From NCBI RefSeq assembly GCF_900114485.1, contig NZ_FOTF01000010.1, positions 92,136 through 156,135 on the forward strand: DNA of 64,000 bases, written 5' to 3'. The stretch comes from Loktanella salsilacus (GTDB lineage Bacteria > Pseudomonadota > Alphaproteobacteria > Rhodobacterales > Rhodobacteraceae). Both the position numbers and the translations under genes were made by a program. Numbering within the stretch: position 1 is the stretch's first letter; each line of letters starts with the position of its first letter. The notes beneath the pieces were generated by a model. The model ran no database searches. It had not been told where the DNA came from and saw only the letters and a program-made list of their open reading frames with translations. Shown one piece after another: positions 47,172 to 55,911 of the stretch.

Positions 47172-48287
47172 ATGACTTTGAAGACAACACTTGCCGCGAC
47201 AACTGCACTGACACTGGCTGCCACCGGCGTTTTTGCTGAATCGCACGCTGCAATGTCCAACGACATGACCATCGTGTCTTGGGGCGGCGCATATCAGAAC
47301 AGCCAGCTGAAGGCCTATGTAGAGCCCTACGTCGCCCTGCACCCTGAAGTGAACGTCGTCTGGGACGAATCCTCGGCCGAGGCTGTCGCAAAACTGCGCG
47401 CCATGAACGAAGCCAACAACATCACTTGGGATCTGGTTGACGTCGAAGCCGCTGACGGCATTCGTCTGTGCGACGAAGGTCTGGCAATGGAAATCGACGT
47501 TGATGAGGCGCTGGCCGCTGGCGACGACGGCTCCACCGCAACGGATGACTTTGGCGATAGCCTCGTGTCCGACTGCTTTATCCCGCAGATCGTGTTCTCG
47601 ACCACTGTTGGCTACCGCACAGACATGGTTGGCGACACGCCTCCGACAGACATCTGCGCTGTGTTCGACACCGAAACCTATCCAGGCAAGCGCGCGCTGA
47701 ACAAGCGTCCGCTGGCGAACATGGAATGGGCTTTGCTGTGTGACGGCGTGGCCAAGGACGACATCTATGACGTGCTGGCCACCGACGAAGGTCAGACTCA
47801 GGCGTTCGCCAAGCTGGACAGCATCAAGGCAGACACCGTTTGGTGGACCGCTGGCGCAGAAACCCCGCAGTTGCTGGCTGACGGCGAAGTCGTGATGGGC
47901 TCGACCTACAACGGCCGCTTGTTCTCTGCGATTGCAGAGCAGGACCAGCCCATCGGCATGCTTTGGGATGCAGAGATGCTGGACTTTGACGGTTGGGTTG
48001 TTCCCGATGGTCTGTCCGAAGAGCGTCTGGCCCGCGTCATGGACTTCTTGAAGTTCGCGACCGACACCCAGCGTCTGGCCGATCAGGCGAAATACATCGC
48101 TTACGGTCCGGCCCGTGCGTCGTCCGCACCGCTGGTCAGCACCCACGCTGAACTGGGCATCGAGATGGCAGAGCACATGCCAACCGATCCGGCCAACGCC
48201 ACCAACGTCTTTGTGACGAACTACGGCTTCTGGTCCGACTACCGCGATGACCTGGACTCCAAGTTCCAGGCATGGCTGGCCCAATAA
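47172..48287 (+). CDS. ABC transporter periplasmic binding protein (spermidine/putrescine type)
   Basis: The product has 371 residues. The signal peptide MTLKTTLAATTALTLAATGVFA is followed by a type II binding fold starting MTIVSWGGAYQNSQLKAYVEPY. Other landmarks are NNITWDLVDVEAADGIRLC, VVMGSTYNGRLF and WDAEMLDFDGWVVPDGL. It captures the substrate in the periplasm. It follows the ATPase gene by 76 bases. Hairpins follow its stop. Confidence 0.93.
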   Translation: MTLKTTLAATTALTLAATGVFAESHAAMSNDMTIVSWGGAYQNSQLKAYVEPYVALHPEVNVVWDESSAEAVAKLRAMNEANNITWDLVDVEAADGIRLCDEGLAMEIDVDEALAAGDDGSTATDDFGDSLVSDCFIPQIVFSTTVGYRTDMVGDTPPTDICAVFDTETYPGKRALNKRPLANMEWALLCDGVAKDDIYDVLATDEGQTQAFAKLDSIKADTVWWTAGAETPQLLADGEVVMGSTYNGRLFSAIAEQDQPIGMLWDAEMLDFDGWVVPDGLSEERLARVMDFLKFATDTQRLADQAKYIAYGPARASSAPLVSTHAELGIEMAEHMPTDPANATNVFVTNYGFWSDYRDDLDSKFQAWLAQ

Positions 48288-48288
48288 G

Positions 48289-48340
48289 TCAGGCTTAGCC
48301 TGATTTAGCGAATAGGGGCGGGCCTTTGCGGGCCTGCCCC
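48289..48340 (+). repeat. Two hairpins after the binding protein gene
   Basis: TCAGGC-TTA-GCCTGA (48289-48303) and GGGGCGGGCC-TTTGCG-GGCCTGCCCC (48315-48340, one mismatch) lie just past the stop. No T run follows. Such intra-operon stems usually protect the binding-protein mRNA or lower expression of the permease genes. Confidence 0.7.
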
Positions 48341-48390
48341 ACCCCCCCCAAGACCAAGATGCCCAAGATTAAGATGCAAGGATGCACGCA

Positions 48391-48678
48391 ATGCCAAAAG
48401 GCTACATCATCGGCCACGTCAAAGTGACGGACCCCGAAGGCTACCCAGAATATGTGGCGCGTGACACGCCGATCCTGCAATCGCACGGCGCACGTTTCAT
48501 CGTGCGCGGTGGCCAGTCCGAAACGCCAGAAGGCGAAGACATGGGCCGCCACGTCGTCATCGAATTTGATACCTACGAGGCTGCAAAAGCCGCCTACAAC
48601 GATCCCGACTATCAAGAAGTCGCCGAGATCCGCCGCCGCTGTGCGACCAGCACCATGATCCTTGTCGAAGGGGTCTGA
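48391..48678 (+). CDS. DUF1330 domain protein inside the ABC operon
   Basis: The product has 95 residues, a single ferredoxin-like DUF1330 fold: KGYIIGHVKVTDPEGYPEYV, ILQSHGARFIVRGGQSE and VVIEFDTYEAAKAAYNDPDYQ. These are small cytoplasmic dimers whose activity is not established. AAGGA lies 8 bases before ATG 48391; ATG 48382 is possible. It stops 2 bases before the first permease, so it is co-translated with it. Its placement suggests a role in handling the imported compound. Confidence 0.9.
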   Translation: MPKGYIIGHVKVTDPEGYPEYVARDTPILQSHGARFIVRGGQSETPEGEDMGRHVVIEFDTYEAAKAAYNDPDYQEVAEIRRRCATSTMILVEGV

Positions 48679-48680
48679 GC

Positions 48681-50345
48681 ATGACCGACGCAACGCATGG
48701 TTCTGCCGCTGATAAAAGCGTGACAACCGATCCCAGTGGCCCGATGCTGGCTGCTGACGGCACGCCGCTTAAAACATCGCTGAACCGCGCGCTGCGCAAA
48801 CAAAAGCGGCGCGCGCTGTTTCTGATCGCGCCGCTGCTGGTCTTTATCCTTGTCACATTCATCTATCCCATCGGCGAAATGCTGTTCCGCTCTGTCGAGA
48901 ACCAGATCGTCGGTGACACCCTGCCGCGCACTGTGCGTGTGCTGGCGGATTGGGACACAGAGGCATCCGACATTCCTGGCCCGGCCGTATTTTCGGCGCT
49001 GGCCAAAGACATGATGGTCGCCACCGAGGAAAAGAACCACACGCGCCTTGGCTCGCGCCTGAACTACGAAGCCTCTGGCCTGTCGTCCCTGTTCCGTAAA
49101 ACTGGACGTGGCGTCGATGACGTCGGTGAAGGGTATACCGAACAGTTCGTAGCGCTTGATCCCGCATGGGAAGATCCGCAAACCTTTATCGACATTTTCG
49201 CCGGTCCGCGCTGGCTGGATGCCAACGCTGAATATGACGGCGAGGGGCCGCGCCCGACCTTCCGGCTAGCCGCCGGTATTGGGGAGGTGCTGCCGCAAAC
49301 TGCCAGCATTTACCGTGACTTCGCCCGCGTTGTTCAGACCGAAGATGATGACAATCCGGCAGAAGAAGAGCCATGGAACACGGTCTATCTTGCGCTGTAC
49401 GAAGACCTGCAAGCGGGTGCCGTTATCCCCGCCGATATGGCGCATGCCGACATGTTGAACGCAGCGCAGGTCGCCGCCGCAAGCTTTACGACCACCGACG
49501 TGCTGGCCGACTTCGTCTCTTTCGACAAAGACTGGGCCGACCGCGATGTCTGGCGCATCATTCAAACCTATTCCGCGCCCTACACGACCGGTTACTTCCT
49601 GAATTCCGCCGACCTGCAGCTGACACCCGACGGTGTCGCGTGGCGGCCAGAGAACGAGCGCGTCTATGTCACGCTGTTTATCCGCACACTGATCATGTCC
49701 ACTGCGATCACCGTGTCCTGCATCCTGCTGGGCTATCCCATCGGATGGCTGCTGGCGAACTTGCCCAGCCGCCAAGCGAACCTGCTGATGATCCTTGTGC
49801 TGCTGCCGTTCTGGACCTCTTTGCTGGTGCGCACCTCGGCTTGGAAGGTGCTGCTGCAGGATCAGGGGGTAATTAACGATCTGCTTGTCTGGATCGGGGT
49901 CGTCGCGGACGACAACAGGCTCGCGCTGATCAACAACGCGACGGGCACGATCATTTCGATGACGCATATCCTGCTGCCGTTCATGATCTTGCCGCTGTAT
50001 TCCGTGATGAAAACGATCCCGCCGTCCTATCTGCGCGCTGCCAAATCACTTGGCGCGACGAACTGGACCGCCTTCTGGCGCGTCTACTTCCCGCAATCGG
50101 TGCCGGGTATCGGCGCAGGCTCGATCCTCGTGTTCATCTTGGCCATCGGTTACTACATCACGCCGGAAATCGTGGGCGGCACTAAGGGTGTCTTCATCTC
50201 GAACCGGATCGCCTACCACATCTCGACCTCGCTCAACTGGGGTTTGGCTGCGGCTTTGGGTGCCATTTTGCTGGTGATCGTGCTGGGCTTCTACTGGGCC
50301 TACGACCGGATCGTCGGTATCGATAACGTCAAGCTAGGAGGCTGA
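48681..50345 (+). CDS. ABC transporter permease with large periplasmic insert (PotB-like)
   Basis: The product has 554 residues, about twice the usual size. One span (near 45-65, FLIAPLLVFILVTFIYPI) is followed by about 250 hydrophilic residues that must be periplasmic. The normal permease core (about 325-545) follows, with the coupling EAA-type loop RAAKSLGATNWTAFWRVYFP. The insert contains several Asp/Glu-rich stretches and no motif that I recognise. It pairs with the next permease, whose ATG comes 6 bases after this stop. Confidence 0.9.
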   Translation: MTDATHGSAADKSVTTDPSGPMLAADGTPLKTSLNRALRKQKRRALFLIAPLLVFILVTFIYPIGEMLFRSVENQIVGDTLPRTVRVLADWDTEASDIPGPAVFSALAKDMMVATEEKNHTRLGSRLNYEASGLSSLFRKTGRGVDDVGEGYTEQFVALDPAWEDPQTFIDIFAGPRWLDANAEYDGEGPRPTFRLAAGIGEVLPQTASIYRDFARVVQTEDDDNPAEEEPWNTVYLALYEDLQAGAVIPADMAHADMLNAAQVAAASFTTTDVLADFVSFDKDWADRDVWRIIQTYSAPYTTGYFLNSADLQLTPDGVAWRPENERVYVTLFIRTLIMSTAITVSCILLGYPIGWLLANLPSRQANLLMILVLLPFWTSLLVRTSAWKVLLQDQGVINDLLVWIGVVADDNRLALINNATGTIISMTHILLPFMILPLYSVMKTIPPSYLRAAKSLGATNWTAFWRVYFPQSVPGIGAGSILVFILAIGYYITPEIVGGTKGVFISNRIAYHISTSLNWGLAAALGAILLVIVLGFYWAYDRIVGIDNVKLGG

Positions 50346-50350
50346 AGCAT

Positions 50351-51580
50351 ATGTCTTCTGTTGCATTCAACCCCGAGCAGGGCCGCCCCCTGCACCCCTT
50401 TGCCACCTTTACCTTGCCGCTGGTCGCTGTCTTTGGCGGGTTGCTGGGGTTCATTGGCGGGCAAGCCGCTGGCCTTGGCCCGCTAGAAGGGTTCATCTTT
50501 GGCGCGGTCATCGCGGCTGCGCTGGCCTTTGGCCTAACGCGCTTTGTGGCGCCCCGGCCGGGCCGCTGGCTGGCCACCGCAATCTGCGCTGCACTTGGTT
50601 TCAGTGCTGGCGGGTTTCCGGGCGCATTGGGCGGTATTATCCTTGGCGCACTGCTGGGCTGGGCGATTTATTGGCTGCACCGGGGCGATTACCGCCGGGG
50701 CGTGCCGGTCTATGCGACCTCTGGCCAAGTGCTGTGGCACAACAGCTTTAAGTTCATCTGCGGCGCGATCTTCTTCTTTTTGATCGCCCCGATCATCACG
50801 ATCATCCCGCTGTCGTTCAACGCGCAAAACTTCTTTACCTTCACGCCGGAAATGCTGGCGCTGGACCCGGCGGGCTATAGCCTGAAGCATTATGCTGACT
50901 TCTTTAGCAATGATGCTTGGCTGCAGCCGCTGAAAAACTCTTTGATCATCGCGCCCTTTGCGACGGTCATCTCTGTCACGCTGGGCACCTTGGCCGCCAT
51001 CGGCCTGTCGCAATCCCACGTCCCGGGCCGCCGCGCGATTATGGCCATTCTGATTTCGCCGATGATTGTGCCGCTGATCATTTCCGCGACGGGTATGTTC
51101 TTTTTCTACAGCCAGATGGGCCTGTTCATGGAGAATTACCTTGGCATGTCCAAGACCCTGACCGGCTACATTAAGGTCATTCTAGCCCATGCCGCTTTGG
51201 GTGTGCCTTTCGTCATCATCACAGTGACCGCGACGCTGGTCAGCTTTGACCAGTCGCTGACCCGCGCTGCGGCGAACATGGGGGCGAACCCGGTTACGAC
51301 GTTCTTTAAAATCCAGATGCCGCTAATCTTGCCCGGTGTGATTTCTGGCGGCCTGTTCGCCTTTATCACGTCGTTTGACGAGGTTGTCGTGGTGCTGTTC
51401 GTTGGCGCTGCTGCGCAAAAGACGCTGCCTTGGCAGATGTTCACTGGCCTGCGCGAGCAGATCAGCCCGACCATTCTGGCTGTGGCGACGATCCTTGTGA
51501 TCGTGTCAATCACGCTGCTGACTGTCGTGGAAATGCTGCGCCGCCGCTCGGAACGCCTGCGGGGCATGTCGCCGGGCTGA
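50351..51580 (+). CDS. ABC transporter permease with extra N-terminal membrane segments (PotC-like)
   Basis: The product has 409 residues. The permease core (about 135-400) has the first span FICGAIFFFLIAPIITIIPL, then PLKNSLIIAPFATVISV and the ATPase-coupling loop RAAANMGANPVTTFFKIQMP. Before it are about 120 residues with three to four Gly/Ala-rich hydrophobic segments (FTLPLVAVFGGLLGFIGG, IFGAVIAAALAFGL and others), which are absent from normal PotC. It is the last gene of the operon. Confidence 0.9.
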   Translation: MSSVAFNPEQGRPLHPFATFTLPLVAVFGGLLGFIGGQAAGLGPLEGFIFGAVIAAALAFGLTRFVAPRPGRWLATAICAALGFSAGGFPGALGGIILGALLGWAIYWLHRGDYRRGVPVYATSGQVLWHNSFKFICGAIFFFLIAPIITIIPLSFNAQNFFTFTPEMLALDPAGYSLKHYADFFSNDAWLQPLKNSLIIAPFATVISVTLGTLAAIGLSQSHVPGRRAIMAILISPMIVPLIISATGMFFFYSQMGLFMENYLGMSKTLTGYIKVILAHAALGVPFVIITVTATLVSFDQSLTRAAANMGANPVTTFFKIQMPLILPGVISGGLFAFITSFDEVVVVLFVGAAAQKTLPWQMFTGLREQISPTILAVATILVIVSITLLTVVEMLRRRSERLRGMSPG

Positions 51581-51605
51581 TCGAGGGAAAGACTTTTCCG
51601 CTTCC

Positions 51606-52535
51606 CTACGGCAAGATCGCCAGCCAGCCCCAGACGGTCAGGATCGATACGCCCGTCGCTATCAGCACCGCGCTGGCAGCGACGCGGCGGGCCCGGCCGT
51701 ACATATTTGCAAAGACATAGGCATTTACCCCCGGCGCCATCGCCGAGGTCAGAATGGCCGAGCGCAGTTCAGGCACGCTAAGGTGTGCGACGCCGGACAA
51801 GCCCCAGACGATAGCCGGGTGGATGACCAAGCTAATGGCCACCACGAACAAAATCGCGCGCATGTCGCCCTCTGGCCGGTAGCGATAAAGAACGCCTCCA
51901 AGGCCAAACAGTGCGGCTGGCAGGGCAGAGCGGGCGACCAGATCGACCGCATCCGTAAATACACCGGGTAGGGGCAGGCCCGTCAGGTTCACGATCAGGC
52001 CGAGCGTGATGCCAATGATCAGCCCGTTATGAAACATCGCTTTGATGACTTTGAGGGGCAGGGCGCGGGCGGATTGGCCGGTGTTGCGCACGATTTCCAT
52101 CGCGGTGATGCCCAGCAGGTAGCCAAAGGGCGAATGGATCGAGATGATCGCGTAGTTATAGCGCAACGCATCGGTGCCATAGGCGCGTTCGGTGATCGGC
52201 AGACCCAGCAGCAGCGTGTTGGAAAACAAACAGCAAAACCCGATCGCCACACAGTCTTCCCAGTCGCGCTTGAACAGATAGCGCGCGCCAAGGATGCCGC
52301 CGATAAAGCAGACCGTCGCCCCGGTGTAGAAGGTCGCGAGGAGCGCGACGTCGAAGTTCTGCGCCAGATCGAGCTGGCTGATCGCGCGGAACAGCAGGAA
52401 GGGGATCGCAAAGGTCTGGGTGAAGCGCATCAGGCCATCGACGCCCTCGTGGCTGAAAAGCCCCTTCCAGACGGCCACATAACCAAAGCCCATAACGATA
52501 AAGACAGGCAGGATGACGACGAGCAGATCGCTCAT
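51606..52535 (-). CDS. AEC family (auxin efflux carrier-type) transporter
   Basis: The product has 309 residues with about ten hydrophobic helices in two groups of five. The N-terminus is VVILPVFIVMGFGYVAVWKG, with the family block CLFSNTLLLGLPITERAYG and a late SAILTSAMAPGVNAYVFANMY. AEC proteins move small organic acids such as malate or malonate. Convergent with the ABC operon, 25 bases apart. Confidence 0.9.
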   Translation of the reverse strand: MSDLLVVILPVFIVMGFGYVAVWKGLFSHEGVDGLMRFTQTFAIPFLLFRAISQLDLAQNFDVALLATFYTGATVCFIGGILGARYLFKRDWEDCVAIGFCCLFSNTLLLGLPITERAYGTDALRYNYAIISIHSPFGYLLGITAMEIVRNTGQSARALPLKVIKAMFHNGLIIGITLGLIVNLTGLPLPGVFTDAVDLVARSALPAALFGLGGVLYRYRPEGDMRAILFVVAISLVIHPAIVWGLSGVAHLSVPELRSAILTSAMAPGVNAYVFANMYGRARRVAASAVLIATGVSILTVWGWLAILP

Positions 52536-52559
52536 GGTGGCGCTTTCCGAAAGGCCGGA

Positions 52560-52591
52560 TGCCTCCGGCGGGAGTATTTATCGCCAGGTGA
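52560..52591 (+). repeat. Intergenic repeat copy E
   Basis: TGCCTCCGGCGGGAGT (52560-52575) continues with ATTTATCGCCAGGTGAT. It has the same first 16 bases as copy D. It lies between the AEC gene and the end of the MBL gene, touching the MBL stop. Confidence 0.65.
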
Positions 52592-53386
52592 TCAGTCGGG
52601 CAGGGTCAGCGTGCGGCCGTCGTAAGCAGGGGTGACGCCGCTGGGGAGTTCTGCGCAGAGCGTGGCGTAATCAAGGTCGATATGCATATTCGTCAGGACA
52701 GCCTGCGCTGGTTTGACGCGGGCGATCCAGTCAAGAGTTTGGCTGAGGTGGCTGTGGCTGGGGTGGGGTGTACGGCGCAGGGCGTCGACGATCCACAGAT
52801 CAAGGTTTTGCAGCACGTCCCATGACGGGCCGGGGATGTCTGAGACATCCGGCAGATAGGCCATGCCAGCCACGCGAAAGCCAAGGGCCGGGATGGTGCC
52901 GTGTTCAACCTCGAACGGGGTCAGGACGATTTGGCCGCCGGCACCGTTGACGATGATATCACCGCGGATGTGGCGCAGATCGCAGATCGGCGGATAGGCA
53001 GAGCCGGGCGGCGTCTCGAACGCATAGTCAAAGCGTTCGCGCAGCGCGGCAGAGGTTGGCGTGTCGGCCCAGACATCAAGGCGTTTGCGCATGTTGAACA
53101 CCAGCATGCGCAGGTCGTCGATGCCGTGGACGTGGTCGGCATGAGGGTGGGTGTAGACGACAGCGTCGAGTTCGCCCACGCCCGCATCAAGCAATTGCGC
53201 ACGCATGTCGGGCGAGGTGTCGATCAGCACACGCGTGGTGCCGCCCGTGCCATCGCGTTCGACAAGCAAGGAGCAGCGGCGGCGGTTGTTCTTTGGCTCG
53301 TTCGGGTCGCAGTCGCCCCAATGCCCGCCAAGGCGCGGCACACCGCCCGACGATCCGCAGCCTAGGATCGTGAAGCGATAGCTCAT
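52592..53386 (-). CDS. MBL-fold metallohydrolase (PhnP-like)
   Basis: The product has 264 residues. It opens with FTILGCGSSGGVPRLGGHWG and a Cys-rich CDPNEPKNNRRRCS, then the zinc motif THPHADHVHGIDDLR, and later the metal ligands FEVEHGTIPALGFR and NMHIDLDY. It resembles phosphodiesterases of the PhnP/RNase Z group; the substrate is unknown. Its start overlaps the tatD stop by 4 bases. Last gene of the minus-strand operon. Confidence 0.92.
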   Translation of the reverse strand: MSYRFTILGCGSSGGVPRLGGHWGDCDPNEPKNNRRRCSLLVERDGTGGTTRVLIDTSPDMRAQLLDAGVGELDAVVYTHPHADHVHGIDDLRMLVFNMRKRLDVWADTPTSAALRERFDYAFETPPGSAYPPICDLRHIRGDIIVNGAGGQIVLTPFEVEHGTIPALGFRVAGMAYLPDVSDIPGPSWDVLQNLDLWIVDALRRTPHPSHSHLSQTLDWIARVKPAQAVLTNMHIDLDYATLCAELPSGVTPAYDGRTLTLPD

Positions 53387-54168
53387 GCGGCTTTCCAGAA
53401 TAGGCGATCAAAGTTGGCGCTGGTGGCTTTTGCAAAGTCGTCGAGCGATAGCTCAAACGTATCTGCCCCGACCTGCGCGGTATGGGCGGTATAAGCCGGT
53501 TCATTGCGGCGGCCCCGGAAGGGCGGCGGCGCAAGATAGGGGCTGTCGGTTTCTGTCAGGATGCGGTCCAGCGGCGCGTCCTTGAAGATATCGCGCAGCT
53601 CTTTTGACTTCGGAAACGCGGCGATACCGGACATGGACAGATAGAAATCCATATCCAAAGCGGCCTCTGCCAGCGCGCGGGTGGATGAAAAGCAGTGCAT
53701 CATGCAGGTGTATTTGCCTGCGTCATATTCCTCGCGCAGGATGTGGGCCATGTCGTCGTCGGCGTCGCGGGCGTGGATGATCAGGGGCAGCTTGGTCTGG
53801 CGGCACGCCTCGATATGCAGGCGCAGGCTGTCTTGCTGCGCGGCCTTGGTTTCGGCGGTGTAGTGATAGTCAAGACCGGTTTCGCCAATGCCGACAAACT
53901 TGGGGTGCTGGGCCAGTGTGACCAGTTCTTCGACGGTGACGGGGGCGTGTTCGCCCACGCTCATCGGGTGTACGCCTGCGGCCCAGAATACGCCGTCATA
54001 TGCATCAGCAATTGCAGCGACGCGCGGGGCGTTGGGCAGTTTCGTGCAGATCGTCACCATGCGGGTGACGCCAGCGGCGCGGGCGCGGTCGATCACCGCG
54101 CTGCGTTCGTCGTCGAAATCCGGGAAATCCAGATGGCAATGGGCGTCAACGAGGATGGGCAGTGTCAT
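53383..54168 (-). CDS. TatD family metal-dependent hydrolase
   Basis: The product has 261 residues, a TIM-barrel amidohydrolase fold. The first metal motif is VDAHCHLDFPDFD. Others are GIGETGLDYHY (Glu ligand), LPLIIHARDADDD, MMHCFSSTRAL and TETDSPYLAPPPFRGRRNEP. TatD-type proteins act as 3'-5' DNases or D-aminoacyl-tRNA deacylases in different species. The gene sits directly after holB, a common bacterial order. Confidence 0.94.
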   Translation of the reverse strand: MTLPILVDAHCHLDFPDFDDERSAVIDRARAAGVTRMVTICTKLPNAPRVAAIADAYDGVFWAAGVHPMSVGEHAPVTVEELVTLAQHPKFVGIGETGLDYHYTAETKAAQQDSLRLHIEACRQTKLPLIIHARDADDDMAHILREEYDAGKYTCMMHCFSSTRALAEAALDMDFYLSMSGIAAFPKSKELRDIFKDAPLDRILTETDSPYLAPPPFRGRRNEPAYTAHTAQVGADTFELSLDDFAKATSANFDRLFWKAA

Positions 54169-54184
54169 AAACCGGGGGGTGCTT

Positions 54185-55303
54185 TCAGGCTGAGACGCTG
54201 GCCTGCGCCGTCTGTTCGATGCTTAACACCATATCAAGGATCAGCGCCGCAGGGTCAAGGTTGACCGCCCGTCCATGCCGCGCGCGGGCAGAGGCTTTTT
54301 GCTGCAGATCGGCCCAGGCGCGGGCGGCGTAGTCATGCGGCGCAAGGCGGGTCAGCAGGCGCGCTTCGCCGGGGGCCCCTTGGCTTGGCGGCTCGCCCAG
54401 CAGGCCAGCGCGGGCGGTGCGGGCCAAGAAGTGGTCGATCAGGTCTAGGACAAGTGCAAAGCGGGTGTCGTTGACCTTGCCCGCGCAGCTTTCGGCCAGC
54501 TTGATCGCGGCGTTGCGGTCCAGATGGGGCAGGCCGCTAAGCAAGCCGATGATCTGCGCATAAAGCTGCAAGCCGTCCTGCGTCAGCAGGCGCACGGCGT
54601 CGCCAGCAGACCCGGCAGAGAGGGTGGCGAGCGATTCTGTCGCATCCGTCGACAGGCCCGCCTGTTCAAGCGCTGCGCCAAGGTCGTCTGGCGATAGCGG
54701 CGCACAGCGCAAGACGCGGCAGCGCGAGCGGATGGTAGGCAGCAGGCGCGAGGGCTGGTGCGCGATCAATAGCAGGGATGTGCGGGCTGGGGGCTCTTCG
54801 AGTTCTTTCAGGATCGCGTTGGCGGCAGAGCGGTTCATTTCGTCTGCGGCGTCGACGATCACAACGCGGCGGCCGCCGTCGGTGGCGGACATGTGGAAAA
54901 AGTCCCGCATGCCGCGCACGGCGTCCACGGTGATTTCCGATTTCAGCACGCCGGTTTTTTCGTCTGCCGGGCGGCGCACGACGTAAAGACGCGGGTGCGC
55001 GCCGGATGCGATCAGGCGGGCGTCGGGATTTTCAGGGTCGATATTCAGCGACGTGACCGGGGGCGGGTCGCCGAACAGGCCGCCTTCTGCCGGGCGGTCA
55101 GCCAGCAGAAACGTCGCCAGTTTCCACGCCAGCGTCGCCTTGCCCACGCCGCGCGGTCCGGTGATCAGCCAGCCAGAGTGCATGCGGCCCGCGTTCCATG
55201 TGTCTAGAAAGTCGTGCATCGCAGCGTCTTGGCCGAAAAGCACAGGCGTGTCGCGCGGGTGCGGGGCACCGGCGATGCGGTCAGGCTCTGGCGCGTCACT
55301 CAC
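54185..55303 (-). CDS. holB: DNA polymerase III delta' subunit
   Basis: The product has 372 residues and is a subunit of the clamp loader. GPRGVGKATLAWKLATFL is its P-loop. The sensor and helical parts are VVIVDAADEMNRSAANAILKELEEPP and the SRCRVLR near residue 200. It overlaps tmk by 4 bases, the usual tmk-holB coupling. A zinc module of Cys residues is not obvious, as often in this subunit. Confidence 0.94.
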   Translation of the reverse strand: MSDAPEPDRIAGAPHPRDTPVLFGQDAAMHDFLDTWNAGRMHSGWLITGPRGVGKATLAWKLATFLLADRPAEGGLFGDPPPVTSLNIDPENPDARLIASGAHPRLYVVRRPADEKTGVLKSEITVDAVRGMRDFFHMSATDGGRRVVIVDAADEMNRSAANAILKELEEPPARTSLLLIAHQPSRLLPTIRSRCRVLRCAPLSPDDLGAALEQAGLSTDATESLATLSAGSAGDAVRLLTQDGLQLYAQIIGLLSGLPHLDRNAAIKLAESCAGKVNDTRFALVLDLIDHFLARTARAGLLGEPPSQGAPGEARLLTRLAPHDYAARAWADLQQKASARARHGRAVNLDPAALILDMVLSIEQTAQASVSA

Positions 55304-55911
55304 AGGTGGGCCCGGATTTCAGAGGCGACAGCAGCGGGATCGCGGTTGCCGTCGATCACGACGCAGCGATCGGCGTTGTCGCGTGCCAAGGTCAGAAAGC
55401 CGTGGCGCAGGGTTTCCTGAAAGCTTAGGCCCATATCCTCGAACCGGTCTTCGCCGCTGGACCGGGCAAGGCCGCGGCGCAGCGCAATCGCGGGGTCCAT
55501 GTCGATGATAAGGGTCAGGTCAGGCTCGCGGCCGATGGTCAGCTTGTGCAGGGCATCGACGGTGGGGCGCAGATCGCCGCGCGTCGCGCCCTGATAAACG
55601 CGGGTGCTGTCGGCAAAGCGGTCGCTGATGACGATTTTGCCCGCGTCCAGCGCAGGCAACACGGTCTTTTCCAGATGATCGCGGCGGGCGGCTGTGAACA
55701 GCAGGATTTCCGTCATCGCAGACCAGCGGTCGGTGTCACCGGTCAGCAGCAGGTTGCGGATTTCTTCGGCTCCCGGACTGCCGCCGGGTTCGCGCGTCAG
55801 GACGACATCCGTGCCATCCGCGCGCAGGGCATCGGCCAGCAGGCGGGCCTGCGTGGATTTTCCGGACCCGTCGATGCCCTCGAAGGTGATGAAACGTGGC
55901 GCTTCGCTCAT
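55300..55911 (-). CDS. tmk: Thymidylate kinase
   Basis: The product has 203 residues. It phosphorylates dTMP to dTDP. The P-loop is FEGIDGSGKSTQARLLADAL, the DRY-type motif DRFADSTRVYQGA (with Phe), and TREPGGSPGAEEIR binds dTMP. A lid region follows near 140-155. It overlaps dacA by 4 bases and holB by 4 bases. Confidence 0.96.
   Translation of the reverse strand: MSEAPRFITFEGIDGSGKSTQARLLADALRADGTDVVLTREPGGSPGAEEIRNLLLTGDTDRWSAMTEILLFTAARRDHLEKTVLPALDAGKIVISDRFADSTRVYQGATRGDLRPTVDALHKLTIGREPDLTLIIDMDPAIALRRGLARSSGEDRFEDMGLSFQETLRHGFLTLARDNADRCVVIDGNRDPAAVASEIRAHL

Noticed and set aside
48681..50345. Fusion of two genes in the large permease
   Set aside because: The frame is continuous with even composition, and the extra part lies between the first and second permease helices, so it is an insertion within one protein rather than a fused neighbour.
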